DNA of 64,000 bases, taken from contig CP154955.1 in assembly GCA_039621445.1 (NCBI GenBank), positions 39,006,426-39,070,425 of the forward strand, in the 5' to 3' direction. Position numbers and translations under genes: made by a program. Below the pieces are notes generated by a model, which was given only the letters and a program-made list of their open reading frames with translations, was not told the origin of the DNA and did not search any database. Shown here in pieces: positions 1 to 10,200 of the stretch (the stretch's first letter is position 1; each line of letters starts with the position of its first letter). The DNA comes from Euglena gracilis. Taxonomy: Eukaryota > Euglenida > Euglenophyceae > Euglenales.

Positions 1-75
1 AGGAACCAGTTCGCCACCAGCCCCTCTGTGCGGCTCCGCACGCCGCGGCCCGCCTCCAGGCCGGGGGGGCGGCCA
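1..75 (-). CDS. Exon-like end of a membrane-protein gene, cut by window edge
   Basis: On the minus strand this stretch reads without a stop and ends at the window edge with GVRSRTEGLVANWF. Third codon positions are mostly G or C, as in the other exons nearby. An acceptor could lie near position 60, but no boundary is certain. It may be a further exon of the gene with exons at 647-750 and 930-1127. No family is recognised. Confidence 0.3.
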
Positions 76-646
76 GCCAGCCCGTCATTGGCGGTGGCGG
101 GGGAGGGGGGCCTCGGGCGGCTGACCATCGAATTGGCTCGACCCGTTTCCCCGAACCATCCGTGAACGAGGCAACTGCAGCGCCGATGCCCTGAGCGGTG
201 GCTCGGTGGCAACCTTGTCCAAACAAAAGCGCGAGTTCGCTGGAGTCTGCGGCCGTTCAATGAAGGGGATCAAACCGGATACCACAACCGCTTAAAACTC
301 CGTAGGGCTGGGGTGTTCGTGAAAACAAGGGCAACACGAAACAAAAAAGAATGAGCAGTTTGGAATTGGGACCTGCCGACTTTCAAACTGCTGGGCTACT
401 TATTGGGGTTGCTCAATTTACATGAGCATGACTCCAGAAACAGTTCACTCAAAATTCACCAGTCCGAAAATTCAATAAATGTCGTTGATCTTGGGAGATG
501 GGGTAAGCAAAATAATTTTGCGAATAATAATCAGGTTCAATCGCTCTCAGCCAGCACACAGGCCACAGGCCCGCTCCCCAGTGTGCACTCCCGAACACCA
601 AACCAAGTCCGGAAAATGGGGTCCCCAGCCCCGGCCTGAGCCCCAC

Positions 647-750
647 GCTGCCCAGCAGGGCCAGCAGGAACGCCGCCACCCCGCACAGCAGGGCCGGGTT
701 GGTGAGGTAGGCGACGGCCTGCTGGGCCGCATCCTTGGGCCCAGGCCCCC
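647..750 (-). CDS. Exon with a transmembrane segment, unknown membrane protein
   Basis: The reading frame runs from an acceptor at 751-752 to a GT donor just below 647. It contains KDAAQQAVAYLTNP followed by a hydrophobic stretch LLCGVAAFLLALLGS of about 17 residues, which should span a membrane. GC-rich third positions support coding. It follows the exon at 930-1127 in gene order and probably supplies a second membrane segment of the same small integral membrane protein. The family is not recognised and the boundaries rest on splice consensus only. Confidence 0.45.
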
Positions 751-929
751 CTGTGTGCACTGCGGCGGTTTGTTTGGTGCCGTTTACCCGCCCTTCCGGC
801 CTGGCGTTGCTTTCACCCCTGGCCCTTTTTGTCTGTGTGCGCGGAGGTCCCCGGGCCATCCTCCACCCCCTGTGGTACGCAGGGGGTTTGGGGTGCGGTG
901 GGGCCATCGTGGCGGGGCAAGCGCCAACC

Positions 930-1127
930 CACTTATTCCCGTGGGGACGCACGAGAGGGCCGACCCGCCCGGGGACAGCCGGGGTTGGGGGGAACAGTCG
1001 GCGGCGGGCAGGGGCAGGGTTGGCGGCCAGGGGGGCGCCTGTGCGGGCTGCTGCTGGTAGAGGAGGACCAGCGGGGTCGCGAGGCAGCCCGCGACGAACC
1101 AGAACGTGGGGTCCAGCAGCAGCATTG
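930..1127 (-). CDS. Exon with hydrophobic N-terminal segment, unknown membrane protein
   Basis: An acceptor (CTCCCAG) ends at 1128. The exon opens MLLLDPTFWFVAGCLATP and continues LVLLYQQQ, a hydrophobic segment of about 20 residues followed by a proline-rich linker. The methionine at 1125 could be the start codon if the upstream AG is not used. The downstream donor is ambiguous (GT at about 950 or 934). With 647-750 it gives at least two membrane segments. I cannot name the family. Confidence 0.45.
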
Positions 1128-2329
1128 CTGGGAGGGGAGGGGCAACTGCTGCCACCCCTACCCCATTACCCCCCCCAGGAGGTGGGGGGTGGTTGGACCC
1201 TCCTCAAAGGAAGGGGGTCGGAGTGGCAGACCCCCCAGAGCTTGGATAGGCTTGGTTCATGTCTTCCACTTTGATATAAATGGTTTCGCTTATGCATGGC
1301 CGAAATCAGCCGTTCTCGCCAAGGTCGTCGCTTGAAATCTTGCCAAGGAAGGAAAATTTTGGCCTTTTCGGCAGTCCTGAGCACCCTCCTCCCCTCAGAG
1401 TTGGTGCGGAACTCCCTCGGCAGGTGTTGTCTGGACCATAGATCCACTTGGTGACTCTCATGGGGGCACATTTTCCTCAGCCCAAACCCGCAAAAAACAC
1501 ACAACCGCAAAAGAAACAAAAACCGCAAAAAAAACTGCAAAGTTTTGCCAAGTTCGAAAGACGCAAAAATACACAAAAAGAAAAAATTGTTTGCATTTTC
1601 CTCCCGCTGCCCCAACCCACCCACCTGCTCCCAAACCTCCCCCAAGGTGGTCCCCGGCATCCAAGGAGGGGGACACCTCCCAACTAAAGCCATGGTTCTT
1701 ATATCGAACCCGACCCCCCATAGGGTTTCCAGATTCTAGTTTAGCCCTGCCACCCGAAAGGAGGCACCCCAGGGTGTACAGGGAACGCCCACAATGGCGA
1801 GGTGAGAAAAAGAAATTGGGTCCACACATACTGCGGCTCCACAGTTCACTTCAGCCGCAACGCAGCCTGAACCCTTCTGGGAATGGATGCCACAGATAAA
1901 CAGGAAAATCTGCACAGGCGGGGTGAACCTTTTGGGTTTGCTAAGTACAAGCTGAGCATAACAAAATGCTCAGAAATGTTGCTTTCGGGTTTCATAAAAA
2001 TGCAACAGACAAAAAAATGTCATTTGCACAGTCCTTGAAAGGATTGGGCTTCGGTCATGTTGATTGAGAAGGTGGATTATCTCACAACGTGCCCCTGCAC
2101 CCAACTGGTTGGAAATATTTCCCGATGGTGGGGCACATAGATTTACTGAGTGGGGGGGGGCGAGCCTTTCTCACGCCTGTTTACACAACGGTGTGCACAC
2201 ATGGTGGCCGGCACGGGGGGGGGGGGGCACCGTAGATTGCTATGGCTGTGTGCCGGATCGTCAGCCCTCGGGGTCCGCCGCGGAGGAGGGACTGCACAAC
2301 GGACACAAGGGATAACATTTCCTTTTTGA

Positions 2330-2590
2330 AAAACGCGCTTTTTCCCTGGCCCAAATCCACCCACCCACCACTTTTTTTCTCAAAAACCATCTGCACATGA
2401 TCCCCCCAGGAGGGACCCCCCACCCATTCACCCAAAAATCATCCAAAAACTGAAAAAAAAAATCCTTGAAAAAATATTTGTCAGCCCGGCCTTTGGCGGG
2501 GTCAAACACACCCATAGCACACCCCAACCCCCCCGGGGGGGGGGGGGTCCAGGAGCCCCAACCTGCCCACCCACTCTCGAGAACCTAACA
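2330..2590. repeat. Dispersed repeat Z, copy 1
   Basis: Shares order and wording with 7288-7595: a TTTTCCCGGGCCCAAA-like block, runs of CCCACCCACC, a CTTTGGCNGGG block, then CCATAGCA followed by C and G runs. The two copies are clearly related but diverged in the homopolymers. Confidence 0.6.
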
Positions 2591-3099
2591 CCTGCCCACA
2601 GGTGTTAAAGAAACTATGGTGCCACAATAATGATCCTCTGCTGTAACAAGAACAAATAATCCAGTTTTCTTCTAGAAAAATATCAAATTTCGACAAATGT
2701 TGGGTTTATGTCAGAAAATGTGTAATTCGACAAACATTGGCTCGTCAATATTGACAAAAAGCCCTGAAAGCACTCTGTCATTGAACAATCTCTCTCCACT
2801 GTCCTGGATATTATTTGCTCAGTTAACATTCAGTAATCAGCAATTATCAGCAGTTCTGACCACCAACCTTGGGGTCAGAACTGCTGAAAATTGCAGATGA
2901 TCATGCATTGGCTTCTGGCATTCAGCGCACCCATTCATGCCATTCCCAAAAACCAATCAGCCATTCGAGACGAGTGCTCTTTATGGCATAGTCGGTTCAC
3001 TGGGGGCGATGGAGATAGCATACATTCCGCCCTTGAGGGCATCTCAAGGAGGTGCCTTCTGTGTATCCAAACGACCTCTGTTACAGTGCATCAACACAT

Positions 3100-3390
3100 A
3101 TGTGCACACACACACACAACACGCACACACACACACACCACACAAAAAAGAGAGAGAGAGAGACGATGCGCAATTGCTAGAGAGAGAGACGACCGGAGTG
3201 CCCGACCCTGAGCAGCAGAGAGGGATGAAATTTCGACGTCTCTCGACGAGGAGAGGGACGGAGACCGAGCAGCGCAGCCGACAGCAATGAGCGTCGACTC
3301 ACATGGGAGAGCGAGAGAGAGCGAGGGAGAAGAGGACGAGGACCGGGGTAGAAGAGGAGGAGAGGAGAGAGAGAGATGAAGGAAAGGACC

Positions 3391-3430
<40 letters not shown>

Positions 3431-3432
3431 GC
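3100..3432. repeat. CA then GA microsatellites
   Basis: A (CA)n tract at about 3100-3145 leads into interrupted (GA)n tracts to 3432, followed by a short ACGCAC tract. Open frames across this region encode only low-complexity RE or SL repeats and are not genes. Confidence 0.9.
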
Positions 3433-3526
3433 ACGCACACACACACAGGCACAGACACTTCCGGCCCTGCAGAGGGTGATACGTGGTGTGTTGAGAGTCG
3501 GCGCCACGCACTGTCTCCGCCATGCG

Positions 3527-3710
3527 TCAGCAGTGGAGGCACAGTTCCTCCCCGGCCCGGATGTCCCTCAGCGCGACCACCGCCGTGGCCAGCGGCCCTC
3601 CCGGGCGGTACCGCGGGGCCCTGCGGAGTCGGGCACCGCCATCGGAGGCGCGGGCCGGCACGGCGAGACACACCCGAGCCAAACTGGGGGGCATGAGCCA
3701 CAGCATCAGG
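3527..3710 (-). CDS. Last exon of SET-like gene, with stop
   Basis: Acceptor CCCTCCCAG ends at 3711 and the stop TGA is at 3527-3529. The exon encodes about 60 residues ending VVALRDIRAGEELCLHC, the strongest family match of this gene. Its first nucleotide completes a serine codon begun in 4148-4202. The upstream boundary lies directly beside a dispersed repeat (3725-3874), so the intron is largely that repeat plus GC-rich DNA. Confidence 0.6.
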
Positions 3711-6700
3711 CTGGGAGGGGGGGCGCTGGAATTACACCAGAGTTGCTCACCCGGCCAGAGGGAGTAACACAAGAGTACTGGTGTAAGGGGTCCCTGGCCA
3801 CTCACCACACAGCAAACTGGGCCAGAAGCGAAGTTGGCACCGGCCACGAACAGACAGGAAGCCTCAATGCAACTGGGGGGGGGGGGTGCCTCCGCCGGGG
3901 CACACCGGGCGTCTCGGAGGGGCAGGAACGGAAAGAGGGGTTGCGGTACGGAGGAGCCAGGGCCCGGGGTTTCAATGGAGGTTCGTGGGGAGGTTGGGGC
4001 AACCCGAGCCACGTTCCAAGGCCTCTTCGGCAAGGGGCCAACCGGTTCCTTCCTGTCCTTCCTCATCGCCAAAGGAAGGGAACAGGCTGGACCATCCAGT
4101 CCCCCCCCCCCCAACTCCGCCAGAACAGACGGAAGGAAGCGCAACACGAACCCTGAGAGGAGCCCAGCGGCACCGTCCACAGCGCCACGTTGCCTGCGGA
4201 GCCTGAGGGGCACTTCGGGAGCAGCTGCCCCATCCGCTCCGTCATCCCTGGAGGGGTGGGGGCCGGGGAAGAAACCCCTTGACCAAAAAGGGTTGCACGC
4301 CCATCCGCATGGTCCCACCAGTTTCGGGAAAAGGTCGAATTACCCCCCCCCCCCAGAAACAAACGTCTGCATGTGCCCACAGGCTGGCACTGCACACGCA
4401 CACCGGGTTGAATGGGGTCCCCAACAAGCCAGCAACCATCGTAGGGGCGCCGCACGCCGTTCTCCTGGAAGGTGCTCGACCGGAAGATGGAGAGCCAGAA
4501 GGCGTCCCACGGGGAGTAGACCTGCACAGCCCGAGAGTGTCCAGGAGGAACCACCATTGGTGAAGCATTCTCCTTCTCCGAAGAAAAGCACCTTCTCAGG
4601 CCTGAACACTCATATGGAGGAGCAGAATGGAGAGTTACCCTGTCTGTACCAACAACGAGCACCACTTTCCTGTAACACTGAACCTTCCAAAGCATTCCAC
4701 ACTTGCATCCGAGCTTCTGACCGAGGGGGGGGGGGGGGGGGTGGGGGGGGGGGGGGGGGGCGGGGGCTGACCGTGCCGGAAAAGAGGGTCACCACCGCCC
4801 CCGCCGGCGCGTCGCTCAGCGCGAGGTGGACGCGGGCCCGCCACGCGTCGTCGTCAAACTGGACGTCTGGTACGTACGGCGGGTCCATCGGCTCCAGTGT
4901 GGCGGCGGATCTGGAGCCAGGCCGGCCAGGGAGGCCTCCGCAACAGCACCCTGGCCAAAAAAAAACAATGTTTCTTTGGGACCCAGGGGAGAGGGCCGGC
5001 AACCCACACTGGGATGGGGCACCCCGAGGGGGGATTACTCTGGGGGGGGTGGCATTTTGGGGTTGGTGCTGCAGGCACAGGAACATGTGTGGAACAGGCT
5101 GTTTTTTTACCAATCCCGGTGGGCAGGGGGGTCCGGAGTGCCTTGGGGTGCCTGCCCAGGCACATTCCTTTGAAAATAGGCCATTTTTGGCTCCTCGGCG
5201 CCTTCGGCGCCAGGTCTGTGCTAGGGCACTTTTGGCCGTGTGCCCCACCCCCCCCCCTGGGGGGGAGTCGGGTCGGGAGTGCCTTGGAGAGCCTGCCCAG
5301 GCAGCCACCCCCCCCCCCCAGGGTGGGGTCGGCACCCGACTAAAATACGGCCCGGTGTGGACGGATGATTCCAGGGAAAATGGGTCCCGGCAAGGTCCAC
5401 GGAGGGGGGCCTGCTTCAGGGTCCCGCAGCGCCTGCAGCTGGGCGGAGGACGCGCGCAGCAGCCGCTGCACCCCCTGGGCCACCAGGTCGTCCGCCTGCA
5501 GGATGGGGGCCACTGCGCATCTCTCACGGCGGATCTGCGCCACAACGGCGTCCCACCCCCAAAACGATTGCCGGGCCGCGCCGCAAGTCGACGGGCAGTT
5601 GGGGCATACGGAGACGCGCTGGGCGGCGGCGGCGGCGTGCACCTGCCGCAGGGCCCCATCGCAGCACGTGGGTTGCTGGGAGAAGGCATCGACGGTTCGT
5701 CTGTCGCCCCAAGCACTTAAAGCAGGGTTCAATCCCCCCCAGCATCAACTGTTGCCCTCGTGGCCAGGAGGTCATATTGCATTTAAGGGGAAGCTTAGGG
5801 AATCAATGGGTTCGTTCATCAAGTACCCAGAAAAAAAAGCATTTTTAGGATTCTGGGTACTTGATGAACGAACCCATTGATTCCCTAAGCTTCCCCTTAA
5901 ATGCAATATGACCTCCTGGCCATGAGGGCTTGGTATTTGTCAACAAATTGGTGCGATATGCTGTCAACACGACTGTGGCTGAAATGACCGCAGGAGGCCC
6001 ACAACTCCGACCCGGATGGGTTGGGTTCGTGCACGTGGAAGAAAGCTTGATCTGCAGATTGAAAAAGTGCTGAATAAAATTTTTTTGGAGAATACAATGT
6101 AAATATTTGCACCATTTGTATTTGTGATTGTTACAGTGATCACTTTGCCCAAAAAAAATATGCAAGGCTGCTGGAAGGTGATTGTGCGCTCATCAGAATC
6201 AAACAAGAAAATATTGGACGTGGCCGATTTCATTCAGCCAACTTGGTCTTGCCAATTCTTTTTGTTGGACGTTTTTCAGCATCTGCACACAGACAGAGAG
6301 GCAGGATGGTTAGTGGCAGCACTCTTCCCAATATTAATTCCCCTGCAATCTTCTGTAACTTTTCAACAACTTTCCTGCAATTTCCTTGAAGGCTTCCGTT
6401 GTCAATGCCCCCCCCCCCAGTAACAAAAATAACACCCCCGAATTCCCAGGTTCCAGCAGAGGATCATTCTGACGTTGGAGGTGTGCCGAAGAGAGTTTGA
6501 TGTTGGGTTCAAGTTAGGGTTGGGGAGTTCCGTTATGGCTGCGGCTGAATTATGAACTGCCTCGGTGCCTGGCCGAGAAAAGGTGTAGCGCTCAGCGCTG
6601 TACCTCCCCAGCTGGTCCAGCAAGACCAGGGAGGCCGCGCCGTATGCCAGGCGCCGCCCGAGGGTGGCCACGGGGGGCATGGCAGGCTGTGGCAGGGGCG

Positions 6701-6852
6701 GGGGAGGGGCATCCGTTGGAGGCCCTGGGCAGCAACACCTGCCACAGAGAGATGGTCCCCCCACAGCCTCCCGTCCAATCCGGTGCACCCGTGCCACCGT
6801 TTGGTGCGAACACGGGAAGGTGCTCCAGGCGCCTCGCCACCGGCAGCGTTTC
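3527..6852 (-). CDS. SET-like domain protein gene (span including introns)
   Basis: Minus-strand gene with proposed exons at 6739-6852, 6604-6686, 5401-5495, 4772-4910, 4437-4521, 4148-4202 and 3527-3710. From 5495 onward every donor and acceptor phase agrees. The last exon ends with ALRDIRAGEELCLHC and a TGA, which matches the C-terminal half of a SET lysine-methyltransferase domain (consensus A-x-R-D-I-x-x-G-E-E-L). The residues before it, SLMLWLMPPSLARV, align with the family pattern S-L-F-N-H-S-C-x-P-N-x-A-R-V, but NHSC is absent. At least one exon between 6604 and 5495 is unresolved, and no N-terminal start was found. SET proteins usually transfer methyl groups to lysines; without NHSC this one may be inactive or mis-modelled. 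Confidence 0.5.
3725..3874 (-). repeat. Dispersed repeat R1, copy 1 (inverted)
   Basis: About 150 bp, complementary to 10853-11004 and partly to 33116-33209. Shared landmarks are GTTGCACTAAGGCTTCTTG, CTTCTGGCCCA, GTGGTGAGTGGCCAGGGACC and TTACACCAG. It sits in an intron of the SET-like gene. Confidence 0.85.
4148..4202 (-). CDS. Exon of SET-like gene (SAGNVALWTVPLGSS)
   Basis: A 55-nt exon between acceptor CCCCTCAG and a donor TTC|GTGTTG. It reads GSAGNVALWTVPLGSSQG, resembling the SET strand just before the motif that normally carries NHSC. Phase agrees with both neighbours (one nucleotide in, two out). Three upstream exons and the last exon join without a stop when this is included. Confidence 0.5.
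4437..4521 (-). CDS. Exon of SET-like gene (VYSPWDAFWLS)
   Basis: An 85-nt exon starting in phase 0 after acceptor CTGTGCAG. It encodes VYSPWDAFWLSIFRSS followed by TFQENGVRRPYDG. Codon bias is strong. The donor G|GTTGCT is weak, so the 3' edge is less sure than the 5' edge. Confidence 0.5.
4772..4910 (-). CDS. Exon of SET-like gene (PYVPDVQFDDDAW)
   Basis: A 139-nt exon between acceptor CTGGCTCCAG and donor CACG|GTCAGC. It encodes MDPPYVPDVQFDDDAWRA and ends GAVVTLFSGT. Nearly all third positions are G or C. The intron after it opens with a 40-bp G/C homopolymer region. Confidence 0.55.
5100..5362. repeat. Dispersed repeat Y, copy 1
   Basis: About 260 bp, closely similar to 18645-18975. 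Landmarks: GGAGTGCCT..GCCTGCCCAGGCA, GGCCATTTTTGGCTCC, GTGCTAGGGCACTTTTGGCC and GGCACCCGACTAAAATAC. Each copy contains an inverted CCCC/GGGG block and a GGCGCC-type palindrome. Confidence 0.8.
5401..5495 (-). CDS. Exon of SET-like gene (coiled helix segment)
   Basis: Acceptor ATCCTGCAG at 5496 and donor TCC|GTGGAC below 5401 frame a 95-nt exon reading ADDLVAQGVQRLLRASSAQL followed by QALRDPEAGPP. It looks helical. Coding could extend upstream: the frame stays open to about 5690 and includes VCPNCPSTCG, but splice sites there are unclear. Its donor phase fits 4772-4910. Confidence 0.5.
5754..5929. repeat. Near-perfect 79-bp-arm hairpin
   Basis: Positions 5754-5832 are the reverse complement of 5851-5929 with a single mismatch at 5760/5923. 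The 18-bp loop is A-rich and holds GCATTTTTAGG. It lies in an intron of the SET-like gene. It could be a foldback mobile element or, if transcribed, the precursor of a small RNA. Confidence 0.95.
6604..6686 (-). CDS. Exon of SET-like gene (RRLAYGAASLVLLDQLG)
   Basis: An 83-nt exon from acceptor CTGCCACAG to donor GGGGAG|GTACAG, phase 0 in and two nucleotides out. It reads PAMPPVATLGRRLAYG and then AASLVLLDQLG. Codon bias supports coding. Its link to the next identified exon (5401-5495) needs another exon to repair the phase. Confidence 0.45.
6739..6852 (-). CDS. Exon upstream in SET-like gene
   Basis: A 114-nt, phase-0 exon between acceptor CTCGGTAG and donor GGCAG|GTGTTG. It encodes ETLPVARRLEHLPVFAP and ends GGTISLWQ. 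Phase agrees with 6604-6686. No domain is recognised. It could instead be the start of a separate gene, because no initiator was found between here and the fucosyltransferase stop at 7029. Confidence 0.4.
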
Positions 6853-7028
6853 CTACCGAGCCCACACAATTTTCTGCCCCAAGAACAGCTCGTGATTTGT
6901 CTCTCCACATTGAGGGAAGGTGGGGGTCCCATCTGCTGCTCACCCTACTGGAGGTGTGGGGGTCCCAAGTTCCCAAAAAGGAGATTGAGACGGCGTGGCA
7001 CTCGCCAAAGCGACAGGAGGGCACAGGG

Positions 7029-7211
7029 TCAGGACGGCGGCGGGGTGTCCGGTGGGGGCGGGGCAGTGTCGTATGGCGGGCGGAAGTGGACGCTGACGAC
7101 GGCGGAGGGGGCGGCCCAGGTGCAGGGGGGCGCGGCCCCGCGCCACAGCAGGCCGTACACCACGTTGTGGACGTTGCCCGCATGCATTGGCGGCCGGTTG
7201 GAGCCAGGCCT
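7029..7211 (-). CDS. Last exon of fucosyltransferase-like gene, with stop
   Basis: Starts in phase 0 after TAAAAG and ends with TGA at 7029-7031. It reads MHAGNVHNVVYGLLWRGAA, resembling the family's SSQ/SSNV..VAYELM helix, then VVSVHFRPPYDTAPPPP and the stop. The tail is much shorter than in vertebrate FUT8, which carries an SH3 domain here. Confidence 0.55.
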   Translation of the reverse strand, partial: RPGSNRPPMHAGNVHNVVYGLLWRGAAPPCTWAAPSAVVSVHFRPPYDTAPPPPDTPPPS

Positions 7212-10200
7212 CTTTTACCGACCCTGGGGGGGGGGGTGCCTTGTGCTGGTGGGCGCCCCTGCCCATAGCAGGCACACCTGGGTGGGTCAGTTTTTTGGCC
7301 ATAAATTCGGCACTCTTTCCCGGGCCCAAACCCACCAACCCACCCACCCACTTTTTGAAAACCCACCCACCCATCTGACCCCCCCCCCCGGGGGGCTCAA
7401 CCACTCACCCACCAACCCACCCACCCAAAATCCAACCAAAATTGCCGAAAACAATGAACAAAAACTTCCCACCCGGCCTTCGGCCGGGCAAAAGCCTGAC
7501 CCATGGCATACCCCACCCCCTAGGGGGGGGGGGGGTCCAGAGGCCTCAACCCACCCACTCACGAAAACCCACCCACCCCGGGGGGGGTCACACAGGTTCT
7601 AAGCGAATCTATGTTTTTGGCCCAGTGCCAGCCAACCAAATCAATTTTCCTTGAAAATGGTCATTTCGGGCCCCCGCACCCCAAAAAAACTCCTGGGGAG
7701 GTCGAAGTGCCGGACGGACCCGTGTCTGCCCATAGCACCCCCCGGGGGGGGGGGGGGGGGAAAGTGAAAAAGAAGCCTGGTTGGAGCCCACGGCGACCAC
7801 CGCCCGGCCCCCCGCCAGGAGGTGCATGGTGGCCAGCATCTGCAGGCCCTCGTCATGGGGGGAGGCGCTGTGGCTGGGGGGAGGGGGTGGAAAGAGCGGC
7901 GGGAAAGGTAGTTGCCGGTATGGGACACTGCAAAGCAGTTGGGTCGCATCGGGTTGGTGTTAACAAAGTGCATGGTTTAACAGACATGGGTGGCAAGAAA
8001 GGTGCAGCAGATAGAGTAGCCCCAGAAAAGTCTTGATATCCTTGGCCAAATTTATGTTAATCCCCTCTGGAATGAAAAAAAAATGGGCTTCAAAAGCAGC
8101 CCTATTGTGTCCCAACAGCAATTATTCCCTGTCAATGGTCACTGAGGCTGTTAAAATGCCACCAATGACTTCTGGGATGGTACTTATGAATAATATTGCG
8201 AACATCTTCTGTTGGCTTCTGTGCTGGCTTTTGGGATACCGTTGATTTTTTTTAAGGATCCTCTCCTTTTATTTGAGTGTTTGGGTTTCATTTATGCTGT
8301 TCGGGAAGCAACGATGATCCAGAACATCATAATCTTGCCGCCGATGGCACATCTTCCTCCCTCTGCCCTTCTCTGTCCTTAAGGTGCACATAGAACCAGT
8401 TTCTGGCACATACACACGTGTATATGCGGGCATGCAAGCACACGCGCGAAGAATATAAACCTTACTGCTTGGGATACTGGGCAACGTGTCACTGGACGTT
8501 AACAACTTCCAAAACCAAATCAGGCGGTGCCAAAGACCCGGGGCACGGAGGGGGGGTCAATGCAAATGCACCGAAAAAAGACCGGTTGGCGCCAAACAAA
8601 CCCAGACTCGCGCCGAAAAGTAACCCCCAACTGCATGCGGTGAACGAAAGGGGCACACTTGGCGTAGAACTCGGGGAGGAAGTCCTCCATGCACTGGCCG
8701 GGGACCGAGGCGGCGGAGGGGAAGGCGGCGTGGGGGATCGGCCGCGGGCCGCCTCGCTCTCCCGCCCTCGCGGCCCACGCCACGCATGGCCGTTCCGTTG
8801 GGAGGCCGCCCGAGCTGGGCGGGGGTCAGGCCGAGGCCTGCCAGGCAGGTCGCGATGTCTGCCGAGAGCGCCGGATCGTCAGTGCTGAGGAACACCGCGG
8901 TGACCTGGGGGGGGGGGGTTGGGGTGGCTGACGGTGTGGAGCAGAACAGCGGTGTCGCAGTTCCGGGGGGGGGGGGGATGGTAAGGCAAGGGGTGGTAAT
9001 ACGCATTTGCGGGCTTTTTTCTTTCTCTGGTTGACATCTCTGGTCGGGCAACAATTACGTGCGCCAAAGCTCAGATGGAGTAGGGTGCCAGAAAACAAAT
9101 CCCCGCCATTTGCAGTGAAAAATCGTGTAAATTCACAAATGAGAATTGAAGTCCCCAGCACAAAGCAAAGGTTTTCTTTTCGGCCTCCGGGAAACCAGCC
9201 AAAATCGGCAAAAAAAAACTTCTCGGGAAAAAAAATTCAAATAAATGCTCAAAATTTTTTTTCAAAAATATCAGTTTCAAAACGTTCAAGGTTTGGAGTT
9301 GAAATTTCAACAGTTCAGGAAATTGTGTGCCCAATCGATCCCCCCTGCCCCCTAAGATTATTCTTTTTATTCTTTCTTTCTTCTTATTCCTTAGGCCCCT
9401 TGCTGGAAACCTCCAAGGTTTTGTTCCTGACCGGCCTTTTCATCCCCAAAAATTAAACAATCGCACATGATGCCCAAATATCAGAAATTCTGGGGTTAAA
9501 TTTGACCATTCTGGAGTTAAATTTGGAGTGCCAGTGTTCTTTCGGGAAAATAAAACAACGTCGTCCCTGGCGCTGTGTGTCTGGGGGGGGATTATAAAAG
9601 ATGGGGGGGTTGCTTGGTCGGCCCAAGTGGATCTCATCTGTGGAGGGGCTACTTCAGAACAGCGCCCTCCGCCTCCTGGCATCCCCGCCGGCTCGCCCCT
9701 TTTGGTCTCTTCTTGACTTTCCTTGGCTTTTCCCGGAGTCGGCAGCAAACTCATTTTTTTCACTTTCACTGAAATCCATTTTTTGCACTTTTGTTGTGTT
9801 CAATGCACCAGTGCTCGATGACTTGGTCTTTTTTTTTGATCCAATTGGTGACTTCGACACTGGATTTTGTCGCCATCCAATGCGGCAGCTCACTGTGGCC
9901 CATACCACGGTTGGCCAGTGTTGAATGAATGAGGGTAAAGAATCAAAATGCGGAGCCACACCGCCCCCCAACGCACACCTGGAGCAGGGCAGCCACTGCG
10001 TGGGTGTACTCCGCCACAGCGGTGGCGTTGCGAGTCCACCTCTTTGCAATGATCCCTGCCGTTGCACGCAAACACTCTCCCACAAGCCCCCCATGAGCGT
10101 GTGAGCGCACGCACTTCACGGTTGGAGGCCGCTGGAGGGTGAAATCTGCACTTACTGGGCATTGCTGCCACACAAGGCATCGGGAAACCACCTGTTTGCC

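Larger units (their letters stand above)
1130..3526. other. Gene-free stretch with dispersed repeat and microsatellites
   Basis: No exon-like reading frame with good codon bias was found. The stretch holds one copy of a C/G-flanked dispersed repeat (2330-2590), short CA and GA microsatellites (3100-3432) and AT-rich filler. It separates the membrane-protein gene from the end of the SET-like gene. Confidence 0.5.

Noticed and set aside
3834-5720. Plus-strand open frame of 628 codons
   Set aside because: It is antisense to GC-rich minus-strand exons and crosses G/C homopolymers that encode poly-glycine. Long open frames are expected by chance on the strand opposite GC3-rich exons.
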